Positions 20,595 through 32,894 are shown, counted from the first letter of the stretch. The stretch: DNA of 64,000 nucleotides from Owenia fusiformis (GCA_903813345.2 CAIIXF020000012.1:26796184-26860183), one strand, 5' to 3'. Notes: generated from the sequence alone by a model not told the origin. A program made the numbers and translations.

Positions 20595-21607
20595 TAGTTA
20601 AGCTTATTAAATAAGGACATAATATGATGTAAATATGTATACTAGTATATCATAGAAATCAAAATAGTATTTTAAAGAAAAACAGTTAACAATACAGAAA
20701 TTAATCTAAATGAACTATGTATATATGTATCTACCATCTCCACACAAGCCAAACAAGTATATTTACAAAGAACAATGCCATTCATTTGTGTTACCATAGC
20801 AACCAATTACCAATAATCATCTAAATCATGCTGTTTTATTGACCAAAAATGGTTTTGAACACAACTTTATTTTGATTGGTTTAAGAGATTAGCAGTTACT
20901 TGTTAATCTGAAATAGCTACAATTGTTTGCATGCATGTTTCCATGGCAACCATTTAACCAAACATGATCAGACTTGCTATATCAACTCACTATATGTATA
21001 TACATAGTCCCTGAAAGAACATGATTGGAGGTACATAACAGAAATTATTAAAGATTGTTATCTAAAGGAGCCATGTCCACTTTTAAGTAGTTTGAATGAT
21101 AGTGACCAAATAGGAATATGAACTAGTCAAAGATATCATAAAATTAATCATTTCAGTCACATTCTCTCATTCAAAACTCCTTAAATATGTTTTCAAAGTC
21201 AACTTCATGTTGATTGGTACAATCCGAAGAGATTAGCAGTCGTTTACCTTTTAAAGAACTTGTGGATTTATCCGAAATATTTACAATTTTTCGCACTTAA
21301 GTTGTGTTGCCATGGCAACCGCTCTACCAAGCATAATCAAACTTGTCATGGAAACTTGTTATATATAGATACATAATCCATAGAAATATGAATTTGATTG
21401 GAGGTATATAACAGACATAATTCATGCTTTTCATAGTACCCCTTCATAAATATAGCCGGGAGGGTATAAATGGCAATTATTCGAAGAGGCTGAAAAACTA
21501 GACCCTATTATTTTCAAAATCAATGAGAAATGATATAATACACATAATTAACATAATTATAAAAATGCAATAACGTGAGTAAAAAATTGGTCCCAGCTCA
21601 TCCACTA

Positions 21608-22034
21608 TGTCTTTATGTTCTTGCCAAAAAAGCCTGTGAGACGTATTGTTTGTGTTGTGATCTAATTGATGAATAACCTCAGTTTGAGTTGGGTGACTGG
21701 GTGAAAAAACAGTCCCAGCTGAATGGCTCTTCCCAATTTAAGTTCTGGTGGATGGTAATGGATCTTAAACTTTAAAAGGGCAACTTCAGCCTATACAAAG
21801 ATTCCCTTTTTGAGTTGTTGCCATGGCTTTTTATACTCAATCACACCAACTAGTCGAGATGACTACCAGTTAATATCCATTGCATGAACCAATTTAACGC
21901 AACACACCAATCAGTGCTTCGTGATTTCATCAAGGGAAACTTTACAGTTGCTAAAACAACAAGGCATATGACATGAACGGAATCATACCATCTAAAAACC
22001 TTCAAAATGGCCATCAGAAAACAAGAAAGCTGCC
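21608..22034. repeat. Unit-end block
   Basis: TTCTTGCCAAAAAAGCCTG through CATCAGAAAACAAG joins each unit to the next. It recurs at 41987-42378 and 56985-57403. No supported gene. The minus-strand frames here (42144-42359, 57167-57382) are not conserved in unit 1. Confidence 0.7.
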
Positions 22035-22269
22035 CGAAAGTTAATCAGCTCTAGAACTTCTATCATGTTTGTGAATTTGGAGAAATTCTGATGAGCAGTT
22101 TTCCTGAAACACCGATGACAAAAAATTTGGACCATCAAGACCACGATAACGATCAAGTCATCATGACGACTACTACATGTAGTGTTTATGCCAGCGATGG
22201 TGTAATAAAAAGTTTCTCAACCATGTGCCTGAACCATCAGCAGAATATTGATTGATTAAGAGGGATAGT

Positions 22270-24014
22270 GGTGCCATAGGCCTCCTAGATAACCCTATTG
22301 CACTAAGATGGTGGCAGGCCCAGAGATGGCACGGCGAGTGTCAGAATTTGAGTACAGCCTAGAACATTAATGATGTCGGTGCCTCGATAGGAGAAATCTA
22401 ATCAGAATAATGATTGCAATCTTTTTGCTATTAGTTCATTGCATGTAAGCACAGAAGTGGTGATTTGAGGTACATTTCAACATGAAAATCAAGCATATCC
22501 ATCATCTTTATCACAGAATGGCATAGTCACAAGTGGAACAAAAGCAGATCTCTTGACACCATTAGAGAACCTATAAGCATGACAGCAGATACCTTCTCCA
22601 AATGTTTAAGTTATAATTTTTTATGGCGCTGTAACCATACATTTTGTCTCCATCCATGATGCGAAGAATCTCCACGAATATGGCGACAAGATATTCAACA
22701 AATACATCAATGATCAACTCAACAATGACATCCAACTAGATATTGTCTTGGACAGTTAAGAAACTACGTAACAGTTTAGAGTCTGGTATAAGAAATAAGA
22801 GAGAAAATAGTAAAAGGAGGCATATTTATCCTGAAAATTCCCTATCTAGAAACTGGATGATTGTTTGTGCTTGGCGTCAAACAAGAGAGAACTGTTCCAA
22901 ATCTTGGTGCAAATGTGAGCAATATTATTGTACCCGAACTAAAAAGACTTATCACAATCTTTGGTCAAGATGTCATGTGTTAATCCACAAAAACAATCCA
23001 CCAAAGGAATGTAACCTTGCACACAATCAACACTGGGAGTGAACAACTATGAGTTGGATTTGACAAGGGGAGACAGTTCAGGTACTTGGAAGCATGAAAT
23101 GGCGAAATCCATTGGGCCTCAAAAAAGTCTATGTCTACCATTATTCCACTCATTGACAAGTTGTTATACCACATCCAGGTTCCATGGCCGGAATTACAGC
23201 ATTGGACAGATGGAGTAAATCTGTTCATTTGTTTTCCTGGAATCACGATGCCAAGATTGATCCAAAAACTTCCAAGATGGCCGCCAGAATGCAAGATGGC
23301 TACCAAAAATTAAATCACATCTAGACTTTCTTACCATCTAACATGTGTGGACATTTGAAGTAAATCTGTTTGGTTTTCCTGAAATCATGATGACAAGATT
23401 TATCTTAAAACTTCCAAGATGGCCTCCAGAATGCAAGGTGGCCATAAAAAACTAATAAGGTCTAGGACTTTTTACCATATGACATGTGTAAAAATTTGAA
23501 GTACATCTGTTAAGTGTTTTTTCTGGAACCGCGATGCCAAGATATATCTAAAAAATCCAACATGGCCGGCAGAATGCAAGATGGCCGCCGGAAAGTTAAT
23601 CAGCTCTAGAACGTCTTACCATGTAACATGTGTGAAAGTTTCAAGTAATTGTAATGACAAACAATGAGACTTCAGAATGCTACCTTGTCTAACCCCATTT
23701 TGGTGCCTTTTGCCCCTGTTTCTATCTATATAAGAGATGTTTTCTTTATGAGGGAAGTCTGTTCTTTCAAACGGTGCAATCATTTTATGTGGGGAAGTAC
23801 CGGACAACAAAACCCCTTTTGGAAATCAGATCAGGGACTACATTCCCCGGGTATTATTCCATCTCCAATGAAGTTAGGCTGGACAACAGAGCCAGGAGAC
23901 AACACGTACATGACTACCTTAAAGCAGATGGCTGATGCTAGTCAAGCATTAGTAAAGTGTGGTTGTCAGAAGCCGTGTTTCCCATCAAGATGTACCAGCT
24001 TTAGGCCGCCCTAG
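22270..24014 (+). pseudogene. Cys-tailed family pseudogene (unit 2)
   Basis: Lacks the hAT-like insertion, so RNKRENSKRRHIYPENSLSR (22786-22845) reads across the empty site. GRQFRYLEA and IHWASKKSMSTI (23070-23145) match the block before the family's FHA motif. The stretch that in unit 1 encodes the IPLTADTLIQ block is replaced by tandem repeats (23215-23640). The end frame (23664-24014) holds PSPMKLGWTTEPGDNT and KCGCQKPCFPSRC, then stops early because of changes after TTTAGG. Confidence 0.7.
23215..23645. repeat. ~142-bp tandem modules with AAGATGGCCGCC
   Basis: About three modules, each with CCAAGATGGCCGCCAGAATG, then CTAGAACTTTCTTACCAT, then GTGTGAAAATTTGAAGTA and TTTTCCTGGAATCACGATG. 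Spacing is 141-144 bp. The same repeats are in unit 3 (43545-43975) but not in units 1 and 4. They are related to the unit start block. Confidence 0.75.
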
Positions 24015-24194
24015 TATGCATATCATTGTGTACCCGTAATTGAGAGTTTTCATTAGAATAACTAAAGTAAGGGCTCAAATATGACAATACTATATAAACT
24101 GCAAGATACCCCCTATATACCCCCCCCCCCCAAAAAAAAAATTATACGGTTGACATCTTAAGAGTTGGCATACTAAAATAATACTCGTTTTTAT

Positions 24195-26113
24195 GTCCCC
24201 ACCACATAGTGTGGGCCATATTGTCGGCCTAGGCGCGTCCGTCCGTCCATCTGTCTGTCTGTCTGTCCGTCCGTACGTCCGCGGTTTTCTTCGAAACCGC
24301 TACAGATATCAGCTTCAAATTTTCAGGAATAACTTGCGAGTGCATACAGATGTGGATGAAAAAAATTTAACTCGATACCTACTTCCTGTCGGCCATTTGA
24401 GGTCAAATGCTAAAATCCTTGTCTGCAAACCTTAAGAAAAACGTCTTCACAGTTGCTTTTAAAACTTTAATATCTTGTCCAGCTCACTTCATTCCACATC
24501 TGATTAGGTTTTGGACCTGTTAGCTCAGTCATGTCAGCCATTTTGAATGTCTTAAAGGGTGACGCATATCGTTTAGCAAATCGAACGCTCGTTTCTGGTG
24601 TTGCTCACCGTTCAGTATAAAAGGCCCGTTTCCGGAATAATACTCAAAGGCCCGTTTCCGGAATAATACTCAAGGGTTCACAGGTTCGAGGTCGTTGTGT
24701 CAACACCTCTAACTGTTATATAGCATAAGTATATTATAGATCGTCACACATTTATAAAAGGGTGATTTTTATTTTGACAAATCAATTCCACATTTATAGG
24801 TGAAGTTTCAGGATCTTCTATTTGTGTATAATAAGGAAAAATTGGCATCTAAATTTCCCCATAACGTAATAGCACACAGCTTGGCATATGAAATATTCTA
24901 CAAATGAAACAAAGCAAGACAAACCGGTTTCTAATACAAGAATTTATATTGGCTGTTGTACATGTATTATTTGAACGCAATCACTCTTTGGATAACGTTT
25001 TCAAAATCATTATAAACGGATTACTTTATCTCAAAGACAATTTCAATAAACTGGATTTTACAGAACTCCCCTTATTTCTTAAAAATGGACTGATCCAGTT
25101 GATTCGCCTGGAGCCGCCATATTGTTTTTATACGGGAAGCTAATCGGAACCCTTTAAGAAAAGTTAGCGCACGATAATACGTTGTATGGTAAATTTGAGT
25201 TTTCATACTTTAACTATTTAGTAGCTTTATAAATAATTTCAGGTGTACTTTGTTGTAAAAGCCTATGTTATTGTTAACAGTATATGCATGTGATAATTTT
25301 GTAAAAGGAAATCAGCAAAAACTCATAATTACTTTTTTATTGTCGGCCATTTTGGATTTTTCCGTCCTAAAATCTTGTCTGTAAAGTCTTGTCTACGCGT
25401 TTACAGCTGAACTGTTTGGTAGATCAATTTCAAATTTTCAGGGATGATTCTTAGTATGAAAATCTAGATCTGCTTAGTTTTTTGGCGTTCTGGGTAAATG
25501 TCAAGGCAGCCATTTTGGATTTTCCGTCCAAAAATCTTGTCTGTAAAGTCTTGTCTACGCATTTCCAGGTGAACCATTTGGTAGATCAATTTCAAATTTT
25601 CAGGGATGATTCTTAGTATGAAAATCTAGATCTGATTAGTTTTTTGGCATTCTGGATATATGTCAAGGTAGCCATTTTGGATTTTCCGTCCTAAAATCTT
25701 GCCTGTAAAGTCTTGTCTATGTATTTTTGGGGAACCGTTTGGTAGATCAATTTCGAATTTTCAGGGATGATTCTTAGTATGACAATCTAATTTTGATTAG
25801 TTTTTTGGCATTCTGGGTTAATGTCAAGGCAGCCATTTTGGATTTTCCATCCTAAAATCTTGTCTGTAAAGTCTTGTTTACGGGTTTTCTGGTTAACTGT
25901 TCGACGGATCAATTTCAAATTTTCAGGGGTGGTTCTTAGTATGAAAATCGAGAACTAACTAATATTTGGGGATTCTGGGTAAGTTTTAAGGTGGCCATTT
26001 TAGATTTTCCGTCCTCAAATTATGTCGGTAAAGTCTTGTCTACTCATTTTCAGGATAAACATTTTACGGGATCACCCATTGGTGTGGACATTTTGTACAC
26101 ATTTGTGTTCTTG
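24195..26113 (+). mobile_element. GTCCCCACCACATAG element with ~162-bp tandem repeats (unit 2)
   Basis: Bounded by TTTTAT on both sides (24189-24194, 26114-26119). Unit 1 has a single TTTTTAT site. It begins GTCCCCACCACATAGTGTGG, carries a GTCC/GTCT microsatellite (24237-24285), and ends in five modules of about 162 bp (GCCATTTTGGATTTTCCGTC). There are no terminal inverted repeats, so the class is unknown. The 79-residue frame 24904-25143 is conserved in unit 3 but unrecognised. Confidence 0.75.
25345..26060. repeat. Five ~162-bp tandem modules
   Basis: GCCATTTTGGATTTT recurs at 25345, 25509, 25671, 25832 and 25994. Each is followed by CTTGTCTGTAAAGTCTTGTC, GGTAGATCAATTTCAAATTT and ATGATTCTTAGTATGAAAAT. 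Same array at 45660-46375. Confidence 0.85.
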
Positions 26114-26374
26114 TTTTATTATGCATGGTACATGATACAGATCAAATATTGGCTGTCCAAACTATTACACGCTTACTTCAACAGTTCAATATATTATAAA
26201 ACACAATTTTGATTTTGAACAATTTCACTAATAGGTGGCGCTATGGGAGACATTCTTCATTATGTGTTTCTCTAAATATTGTTTGGAAAGGAATCAGTTT
26301 CTACTAAAACATACAAACCTATCATATTCTGATGAAAAAGGATAGAAATATGATAGGTACAGAACTATATATAT

Positions 26375-27195
26375 CGGGTGTCCCAAAAAAAATGAGACAC
26401 TTTTTGCCAAGTATTTTCTCGGCAACTGATGAACCAAATTGTTTGACAATTTGTACAAAGTAGCCCAGGAGTATCGTTAGTAAGGTACAGAAATATGACA
26501 AAGATCAGATACATTTTATGCGAGAATTAAGAAATTCAAGATAGCATGTCAAAATGTCCCATACCAAAGCAATACAATGAGAATTTTTATCGCGTTTGTA
26601 CCAAAAATGGGAAGGAATTAGACAAGTGATTTCTCAGCAATAGATGAGCCAAATTATTTGAAAACTTTACTTGAGGCACTTAAGGGTATTTTCTGCTCGT
26701 GCTATAAATATGTAAGAGATTGGCTTCATATTATGTGTGTATTGTTGAATTAAAAACAGTATGTACAAATAACCAATATCGATGTAAATCTCACTTATTA
26801 ATCCTTTTCATGCAAATTACCTTTCCGTATTTATTCTTAACAATATCACCTCAAATGAATTTTGAGAATGAATGGATTTTGGATATTTGGGAAGAATAAA
26901 ATGAATTAAGTAGACATGACACACAGATAAGCTATTTTGACTTATTTACAAATGCTATCACCTGATAGCTGGTAGAAACACTGTAGAGGTCTCATCGCAG
27001 AGCTCCGGTATGGGGATATTTGACATGCTATTTTGAATCTCTTATTTCTCGGAGAATATTTACTTCATTTGTTTTATATTTGTACAACTTGCTAATGATA
27101 ATCTCAGGCTAATTTGTACAAATTCTCAGTGAATTTGGTTTATTAGTTGCCGAGAAAATACTTGGCAAAAAGTGTCTCATTTTTTGGGACACCCG
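26375..27195. mobile_element. mariner-type long-TIR element CGGGTGTCCCAAAAAA (unit 2)
   Basis: About 95 bp at each end are inverted repeats (ATGAGACACTTTTTGCCAAG, TTTTCTCGGCAACTGATG). It is inserted in an ATATATAT run; the empty site is in unit 1 at about 6280. Interior 600 bp has no transposase frame. Unit 3 copy at 46691-47513. Confidence 0.8.
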
Positions 27196-27412
27196 ATATA
27201 TGAAATATATATATATTATTGATTTGTCGAAAACTTTACTGAAATTTTAACAATGGATGGTACTGAACAACCAAAATCTTCTTTTTAGAAAATTTAAATA
27301 TTTTTCAGGGTAAAAATATTATCAATTGATGTTGGGAACCACTAATTTTCACCAAGAAGGAGTGCGATTCGTGCTTGGCAATGTAGATCAAAATTTTTAA
27401 AATGTCCATATT

Positions 27413-27630
27413 CACACTACTATACCTAACACCTAGAAACGCATAAGATACTTTGTTTGTCTAATTGAATTGTAAAATAGTAATATTTATTTGGAAAGTG
27501 CCTTAGTAGCATCTATTATTCAACCGATAAACCATTAATAAGGAACAGACAGATAAAAACAAATACACAATCATTACTAATAAGCCTAATGGGTTGCTCA
27601 TGAACATCAAATGCAAGGTATAGTAGAGTG
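27413..27630. mobile_element. 218-bp MITE, 5-bp TSD ATATT (unit 2)
   Basis: TIRs CACACTACTATACC and CACTCTACTATACC, with ATATT on both sides (27408-27412, 27631-27635). Unit 1 has the single ATATT at 6566-6570. Unit 3 copy is 47731-47943. Confidence 0.8.
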
Positions 27631-28001
27631 ATATTAGTCTATGTTCCAAAAACCGAGGAATATATATGATCGTGAACTATAGGACCCATTATTGACCGGG
27701 CTATATGTAATTCCTAGCCAAAGTGTAACGACATGCAACCTCCAGGCAAAGCTATGTTTATTAATATCCAACGAATGTCTTGTTAATTAAAAGCGTAAAG
27801 CTTTGAACTGAAAAGAAGTCAAAATAAACATGATCTTTTACAATCTGCCAATTCCATTGGAGCTCACTGATTCTGACAAACATTTCTCTCTGTTACATCA
27901 TTTAAGAAGGCGTGACTCACCACGAAGGAAGAATTTAACAAGATGAATAATTATATGCAGTGTTTTTATTTTATTTCCTAATCAGTGATGTAACAAGAAT
28001 T

Positions 28002-28120
28002 TCAAGTTGCTGTAGATCTAGGCCAAGGCGTTAAAGGTTGGGGTTGTCGAATTGGGTCGATCCTCTTGATTCCAGAATCTTCTTCGTGAATATCGTCGAT
28101 TAGAACAACATTTCCATCAT
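28002..28120 (-). pseudogene. Candidate terminal exon, truncated copy (unit 2)
   Basis: Keeps the acceptor and the DDGNVVLIDDIHEEDS start but has lost about 60 bp after TPWP, so the frame ends early at 28002. This argues that the unit 2 copy is not functional. Confidence 0.35.
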
Positions 28121-28170
28121 CTGGAAAAGACAAGTCAGCGACAATATTCGACTAAATGTAAGTACATTCA

Positions 28171-28422
28171 TTAATTTTCATGACATTTGTAAATATAATG
28201 TGTTTGACCTATTTTGGTCAATATTGTATACAAGCTAGGGTGGTTAATAAGCCACTTCACATGTAGCTTAAACGAAGTATAATTGTGCACTGACATACTT
28301 TTATCATGATTCTTATTGATTTTATGTTCAGGTACACTAAAACGATTATAATGATGAGAGAAATTGGTAACTCCATTCCATTGCAAAAATGCAATTGTTG
28401 AATAATAACTACAAGGTGTCAA
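28171..28422 (-). CDS. Conserved short open frame, unrecognised (unit 2)
   Basis: Counterpart of 7218-7415: MTPCSYYSTIAFLQWNG then FSVPEHKINKNHDKSMSV. It is extended at the C-terminus because the unit 1 stop is lost. Function unknown. Confidence 0.2.
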   Translation of the reverse strand: MTPCSYYSTIAFLQWNGVTNFSHHYNRFSVPEHKINKNHDKSMSVHNYTSFKLHVKWLINHPSLYTILTKIGQTHYIYKCHEN

Positions 28423-29037
28423 ATAAATATGTTCTCCCCCCCCTTAACTTTTGTACAAGTTTACATATTTTTTTCTTTTAGAGTATTCAGTTATTAGAGA
28501 GAATATCAAGTTTGATCCCCACATCTTACTTGAAACTTCTGTTTTTATCAATTCTTTCATAGTCAATTGGCCAATCATCTGCCACATGTATGATTACATT
28601 TCATGCAAATTATGTTTCCAGAATATTTTCAAACAGTTTTTATGCAAATTGTAAAGCATCAAAGGGTCTTCTTAATACATCTCGGAAGGGTTGCGTTGGA
28701 ATAATGTGTTCCAGTCTAGATTCTCTTTCCAGTAATAGGACATCCACCTGATCTTATAGGAACGCCTCCTATATATTATTATGAGCTTTATTATACTTGT
28801 ATCCCACATTTGGGCAAAGTGTACAGCTTAAACAGAAAAAAATGAAAAAGCTTAACTAATTATCTATATAGTATATTAACTAATCAAAGGGTGCTTGAAT
28901 ATTGCAAGATTTTATTGGATGCATTTCGTGTTTTTTTCTCTCTCGATAAAAATATTAGATATATATTTTGCTAGTATATTTAATATTATTCCCTCTGAAT
29001 TAAATAGAAACATTAATTTATGTTCCACGTTATTCAT

Positions 29038-30337
29038 CCCAATTGAAAAAAGCCTATGGAAAATCATCTCCAATTATCACCTAACTTACTATTGATAATT
29101 AGTTGAAAGTTAGGTGTAAAAATTCACATGCAAATGAGCTAATGATCAACTTAATTAACGCTTAATTTGCAACTTAATTAACGATTAACTACCATCAATA
29201 TGCAAATGAGCTATTTACGTAAATTAGTTGAAAGTTAGTTGTAAGTTTGATGTAAGTTAATCTCTAATTATCACCTAACTTACTATTGATAATTAGTTGA
29301 AAGTTAGGTTTAAGTCAGATTTGTGACATCTCAAAAATGACTCGATTCTTTTTTGCTTCCCTTCACTCGGAGATTTTTGCTTCATTTTAAACTATTTTGT
29401 GACGGAATATTCATCTTAATTAGGATCTTTCAGAACAGACAACATTGAACTTGAACTATTGAAATTTCACAGCAAGAGGAGGGAAAACCCCATGATTCAA
29501 TTGATGACATACGATTTCCTCCTTCGCACACCTCCTTTTGTCGAAAACGTACCCTCCATCTTGGTTTTCAAAGTTTTCAAATTGACCTAGTTTTAAACCA
29601 ATCAACGATCGACTCGCTAAACCAATCAGCGACGATGTCATCTCAATACAGATTTACATTATAAGCGTATGTCATCTTTGAACCCTGGGGTTTCTCCCCC
29701 TCTTTTTTAAAGCTATTTTATTTTGCAAATTTAGATTTTAAATCTAGTTAGATTCATGAAAAGCATGTGAAAACATCATTATTGCCATCAACAACTAAAA
29801 TCAGAACACAAACATTAGACTATAATGTTATATAATAAGGATGTAACAGATATAATCAAAAATATGTTTTGAAATGTCTTTGATCCAACAATCATTATTT
29901 AGAAGAGCACATTTGGATTACTTGTGAAATATAGGTAACCCATGTTAGTACCTAAATTGCATTCTAGGATTAATATTATATGATCTGATTCAAAAAGATT
30001 CTTAAATTCATAAACATTTCAGACAGAAGTGTGAATAAGATTTAACATACATTGTATTCATGTTCTACATACCCTTATAATAATGTTGACCAAATTTCAT
30101 GGTAGTATACGCACCATTCACGTTGTAATTCACAATTTTATGAGAGAAATATCTCTCACATGTTTTCTTTTTCCACCATCTTGAAATTAAATTTAGGGGG
30201 TTTGTATTTCTAAATCATGGGCCTAATTTACGACTAATTATCATTATAATCATCCGAAATAATCATCAGAATTGTTGATAATTAGTTGGTAAATTAGTTG
30301 GTAATAAGTTGGTAATTAGTTTTATTTTTCAATTGGG
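29038..30337. mobile_element. 1.3-kb CCCAATTG TIR element nested in the LINE
   Basis: Starts CCCAATTGAAAAA and ends TTTTTCAATTGGG, with AT on both sides. Unit 3 has the empty LINE site TTATTCATGTTTTC at about 49297. The interior carries many diverged TTAGTTGAAAGTTAGGTG and GGTAATTAGTTGG words. Not coding; the short frame 29456-29641 is unsupported. Confidence 0.8.
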
Positions 30338-31099
30338 ATGTTTTCTAAATTTTGACAGTGTTTTTTTTATTTTATCAATGTAACTTGACCGAACATCTTT
30401 TAACTTATTGCATTCTAATAGGAAATGGCATTCTGAACCGGTTTTCTTGTTACACATTAAACATTTTCTTTCTTCAATAGGGATAATTGGTTTTGTGTAA
30501 CGACCTGTTTCGATTTCTAATTTATGTGCGCTAATTCTTAGTTTTGTCAAGTTATTTCTGTCTATTTCATTTTTGATTAAATCCAAGTAGGGTTCCTTGT
30601 TCCATTTTGCTTTTATTACCTTATAAAACCTCAATTTACCATTATTTGATTTTATTTTAGTTTCCCAAAATTGTATGTATCTATTTTCCAGTAATTTCTT
30701 AATTTCTCTTGGTTTTAAGTTTAAATAGTTTGGTGAAGTACCATTGTAAATATATTTAAGTACATCATTGATGTGCGTGAGCCATGATTGTTTATTCATA
30801 TCTGTCAGTTGTTTATTTACCTCAAGGGCTTCACGTAGAAGCGAGTCGTTTCCTTTATTGTTAATATGATTAAGATATTTCATTTGTTGATAAAACAAAG
30901 AAATAAATAGTGGAAACCTACCTAAATCGCCTCGTGTAGCGTCATTACTGGCCTTTCTGTTAACACCGAGTATCGATTTCATAAATGATATATGAAGAGA
31001 TTCAAATGTTATTCCATCATATCCCTTTTCTAATGCCCATTGTGGGTCTTTTTTAATTTTACTCGAGTTTAAGATACCCGTACCCCATATATCAGATCC
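30329..31099 (-). pseudogene. LINE ORF2 C-terminal fragment
   Basis: Reads YGSDIWGTGILN, then FMKSILGVNRKASNDATRGD and GRFPLF, then LTKLRISAHKLEIETGRYTK and a zinc-knuckle-like CLMCNKKTGSECHFLLEC. This is the conserved region after the reverse transcriptase palm in CR1/L2-like non-LTR retrotransposons. The catalytic palm (YxDD) is absent by truncation, so it cannot be active. The frame runs to the nested insertion border. Confidence 0.85.
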
Positions 31100-31100
31100 A

Positions 31101-32894
31101 TATATATGCTTGGGTCCATTGAGGTTGGGGCTATTTGAAGGGTATTTGTCATTGCCAAAAAGTCAACATTTGATGATTTTAAAAGCTGTTATGTCAAGTG
31201 ATTCCATGCATATTTGCAATATTTATGCACAAACTGCCAAGACACCGTTCTTTAATTAAAGATACTACTTTTTGAAAAAAAAATTTCTTCCACTGCAATT
31301 TAATTTGGTACTCTGGGATTTTGATGTTAAAATACACGGCGCACACAGATTTGACTGTAATCCAGTCCTCTAAAATCCCCTTTCCATTAATTTTGGATAA
31401 ACAATGCCATCCTTCCTATTTCATTTGTGATCCATTTTAAATGGTCAAGTTTGGCCTAGCATGTATAGCTTCCCATTGGATCCCTCAAGTAACATAACAA
31501 GTGACTATTGAACTCAGAATTTGGAAAGAGTGACTTTTTATTTGACCATAACTGTTATCAAAAGTATCGAAATGTACCAATATCCATAAGTTTATATTGC
31601 AAACTTTCAATTTTTCTTTCAAGTTATACTTTTTTATTCTGTTAAGTTCATTATTCAAATTTGGTAGGTGCTTTGACACCTCAATGAGGGTTAATTTTGG
31701 AAACAACATGTGGGATATCATGTCTTTATGTTAAAGATAAGAGGTGAGAACATATTTATTTGACACCCTGTAGTGTTCAATATCCATCAAACTGTCCTAT
31801 ATGTAGTACTAAGCTTCAAGGGAGTCTCTGATAAGAGTTTTTTTGGCTCTAATCATCAAGACATGGACAATGTATGCTAATGAGTTGTAATAAAGTTGCC
31901 TATTTTACCCTTTTCTTGAAAACGGCCCATGAAAAAACCTTGTATCGTAACTGTTGACACCAGTAACATTACCAACAGGCAGCATATCACATGCGTTGTC
32001 TTCATTTTCTCTAACATAGAATAATAGGTGGGATTAATTAACCGATACAACTATGTCAGATGTCTAATTTAATTTAAATGTGCACTGTAGTCCTAATGTA
32101 CAGTTCTCATGATGACTAAATAATAAAATATATTGATTAGATATATGTTAACGGCTTGGTGTTAACGCTGTAAGATCAATAGTATTGCCCAAATCAGTCG
32201 GTCTGGATCCCACATGACAAGTAATGTCATAGCTTGGGTCTTTAGTTGTTGTTTCCCTGTCATTTCCTCCAAAAGAGTAGCCTCTAAAAAAACGCTAAAG
32301 GGGTCAGGTTAGGGGTTAGAAGAGGTGGGTCAGCGTTTAGATATAACTTTAATAAATTAAACATCATTAAGAAACAGTTAACTTTAAAATCTTAGAATAT
32401 TCAAAGAAACGCTGTTATTAAATGCTCCAGACAAAAGGAAAATTAATGAAATCTTTTTAATTCCAAATATTCTCTCATAAACCAACTTCTTGGTGTCTAA
32501 ATGATTTAATTCAACTATTGATTAAATAAACCCTTAATAAAATATATTTATAAACCCCAGAAGAAGTGAGTAGTTCTCATGATTTTGGGGTATATCTTGA
32601 ACAATGAAGTTTTTTCCAGCTACAAAAACTAAATTATATATATGACAAAATGACATCCTGTTTGTGAAAGAAACTGTAAAAAAACAGAAACAGAAACCTG
32701 ACTCGCAATTCAATTAAATTATTCAAACATAGATAAATTTAGGTAAGTAATCTGATAGGGATAAACGTTAAATTGGTCGCGAATGCCAAATGTCCCAGAT
32801 ATTGGTCGAGGTAGTTGCATTTGTGGTCTTTCATATGACATAATTTAAATCATTTGAAAGACTATAAAATAATCCAAACTTTGACATTGGAGTT
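31101..32894. other. Conserved non-coding unit sequence (unit 2)
   Basis: Matches 7768-9776 and 50069-51861 at high identity. No supported gene. The minus-strand frame 31485-31721 is broken in the other copies. Confidence 0.5.

Larger units (their letters stand above)
17613..21607. mobile_element. 4-kb long-TIR DNA transposon carrying a gene fragment
   Basis: TAGTGGATGAGCTCGGACC at 17613 is answered by GGTCCCAGCTCATCCACTA at 21607. The inverted arms extend about 850 bp each (17613-18480 and 20740-21607), and each arm contains two related ~370-bp blocks (TTGCCATGGCAACACAACTT). TGT flanks both sides (17610-17612, 21608-21610). Units 2 and 3 have the empty site ATTACTGTCTTTAT. The interior holds the N-terminal part of the Cys-tailed family plus two nested MITEs. 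Confidence 0.85.
1..22034. repeat. Segmental duplication unit 1 (left-truncated by window)
   Basis: Position 1 falls inside the block that recurs at 22035, 42379 and 57404 (GAAAGTTAACCAGCTCTAG). The order of blocks from here to about 22030 is repeated in units 2 and 3. Unit 1 lacks the 24195-26113, 26375-27195, 27413-27630 and LINE insertions of unit 2. It carries private insertions at 150-2395, 8170-8364, 11315-11455 and 17613-21607. It shares the 3027-5012 insertion only with unit 4. Where alignable, copies look about 95-99% identical by eye. Confidence 0.9.
28777..31100 (-). mobile_element. 5'-truncated LINE insertion (unit 2)
   Basis: Flanked by TATATAT on both sides (28770-28776, 31101-31107); unit 1 has the empty site at 7768-7774. 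On the minus strand it starts inside the reverse transcriptase frame and ends with AATAAAGCTCATAATAATA. It is interrupted by the 29038-30337 element. Unit 3 has the uninterrupted copy (49128-50068). Confidence 0.85.
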
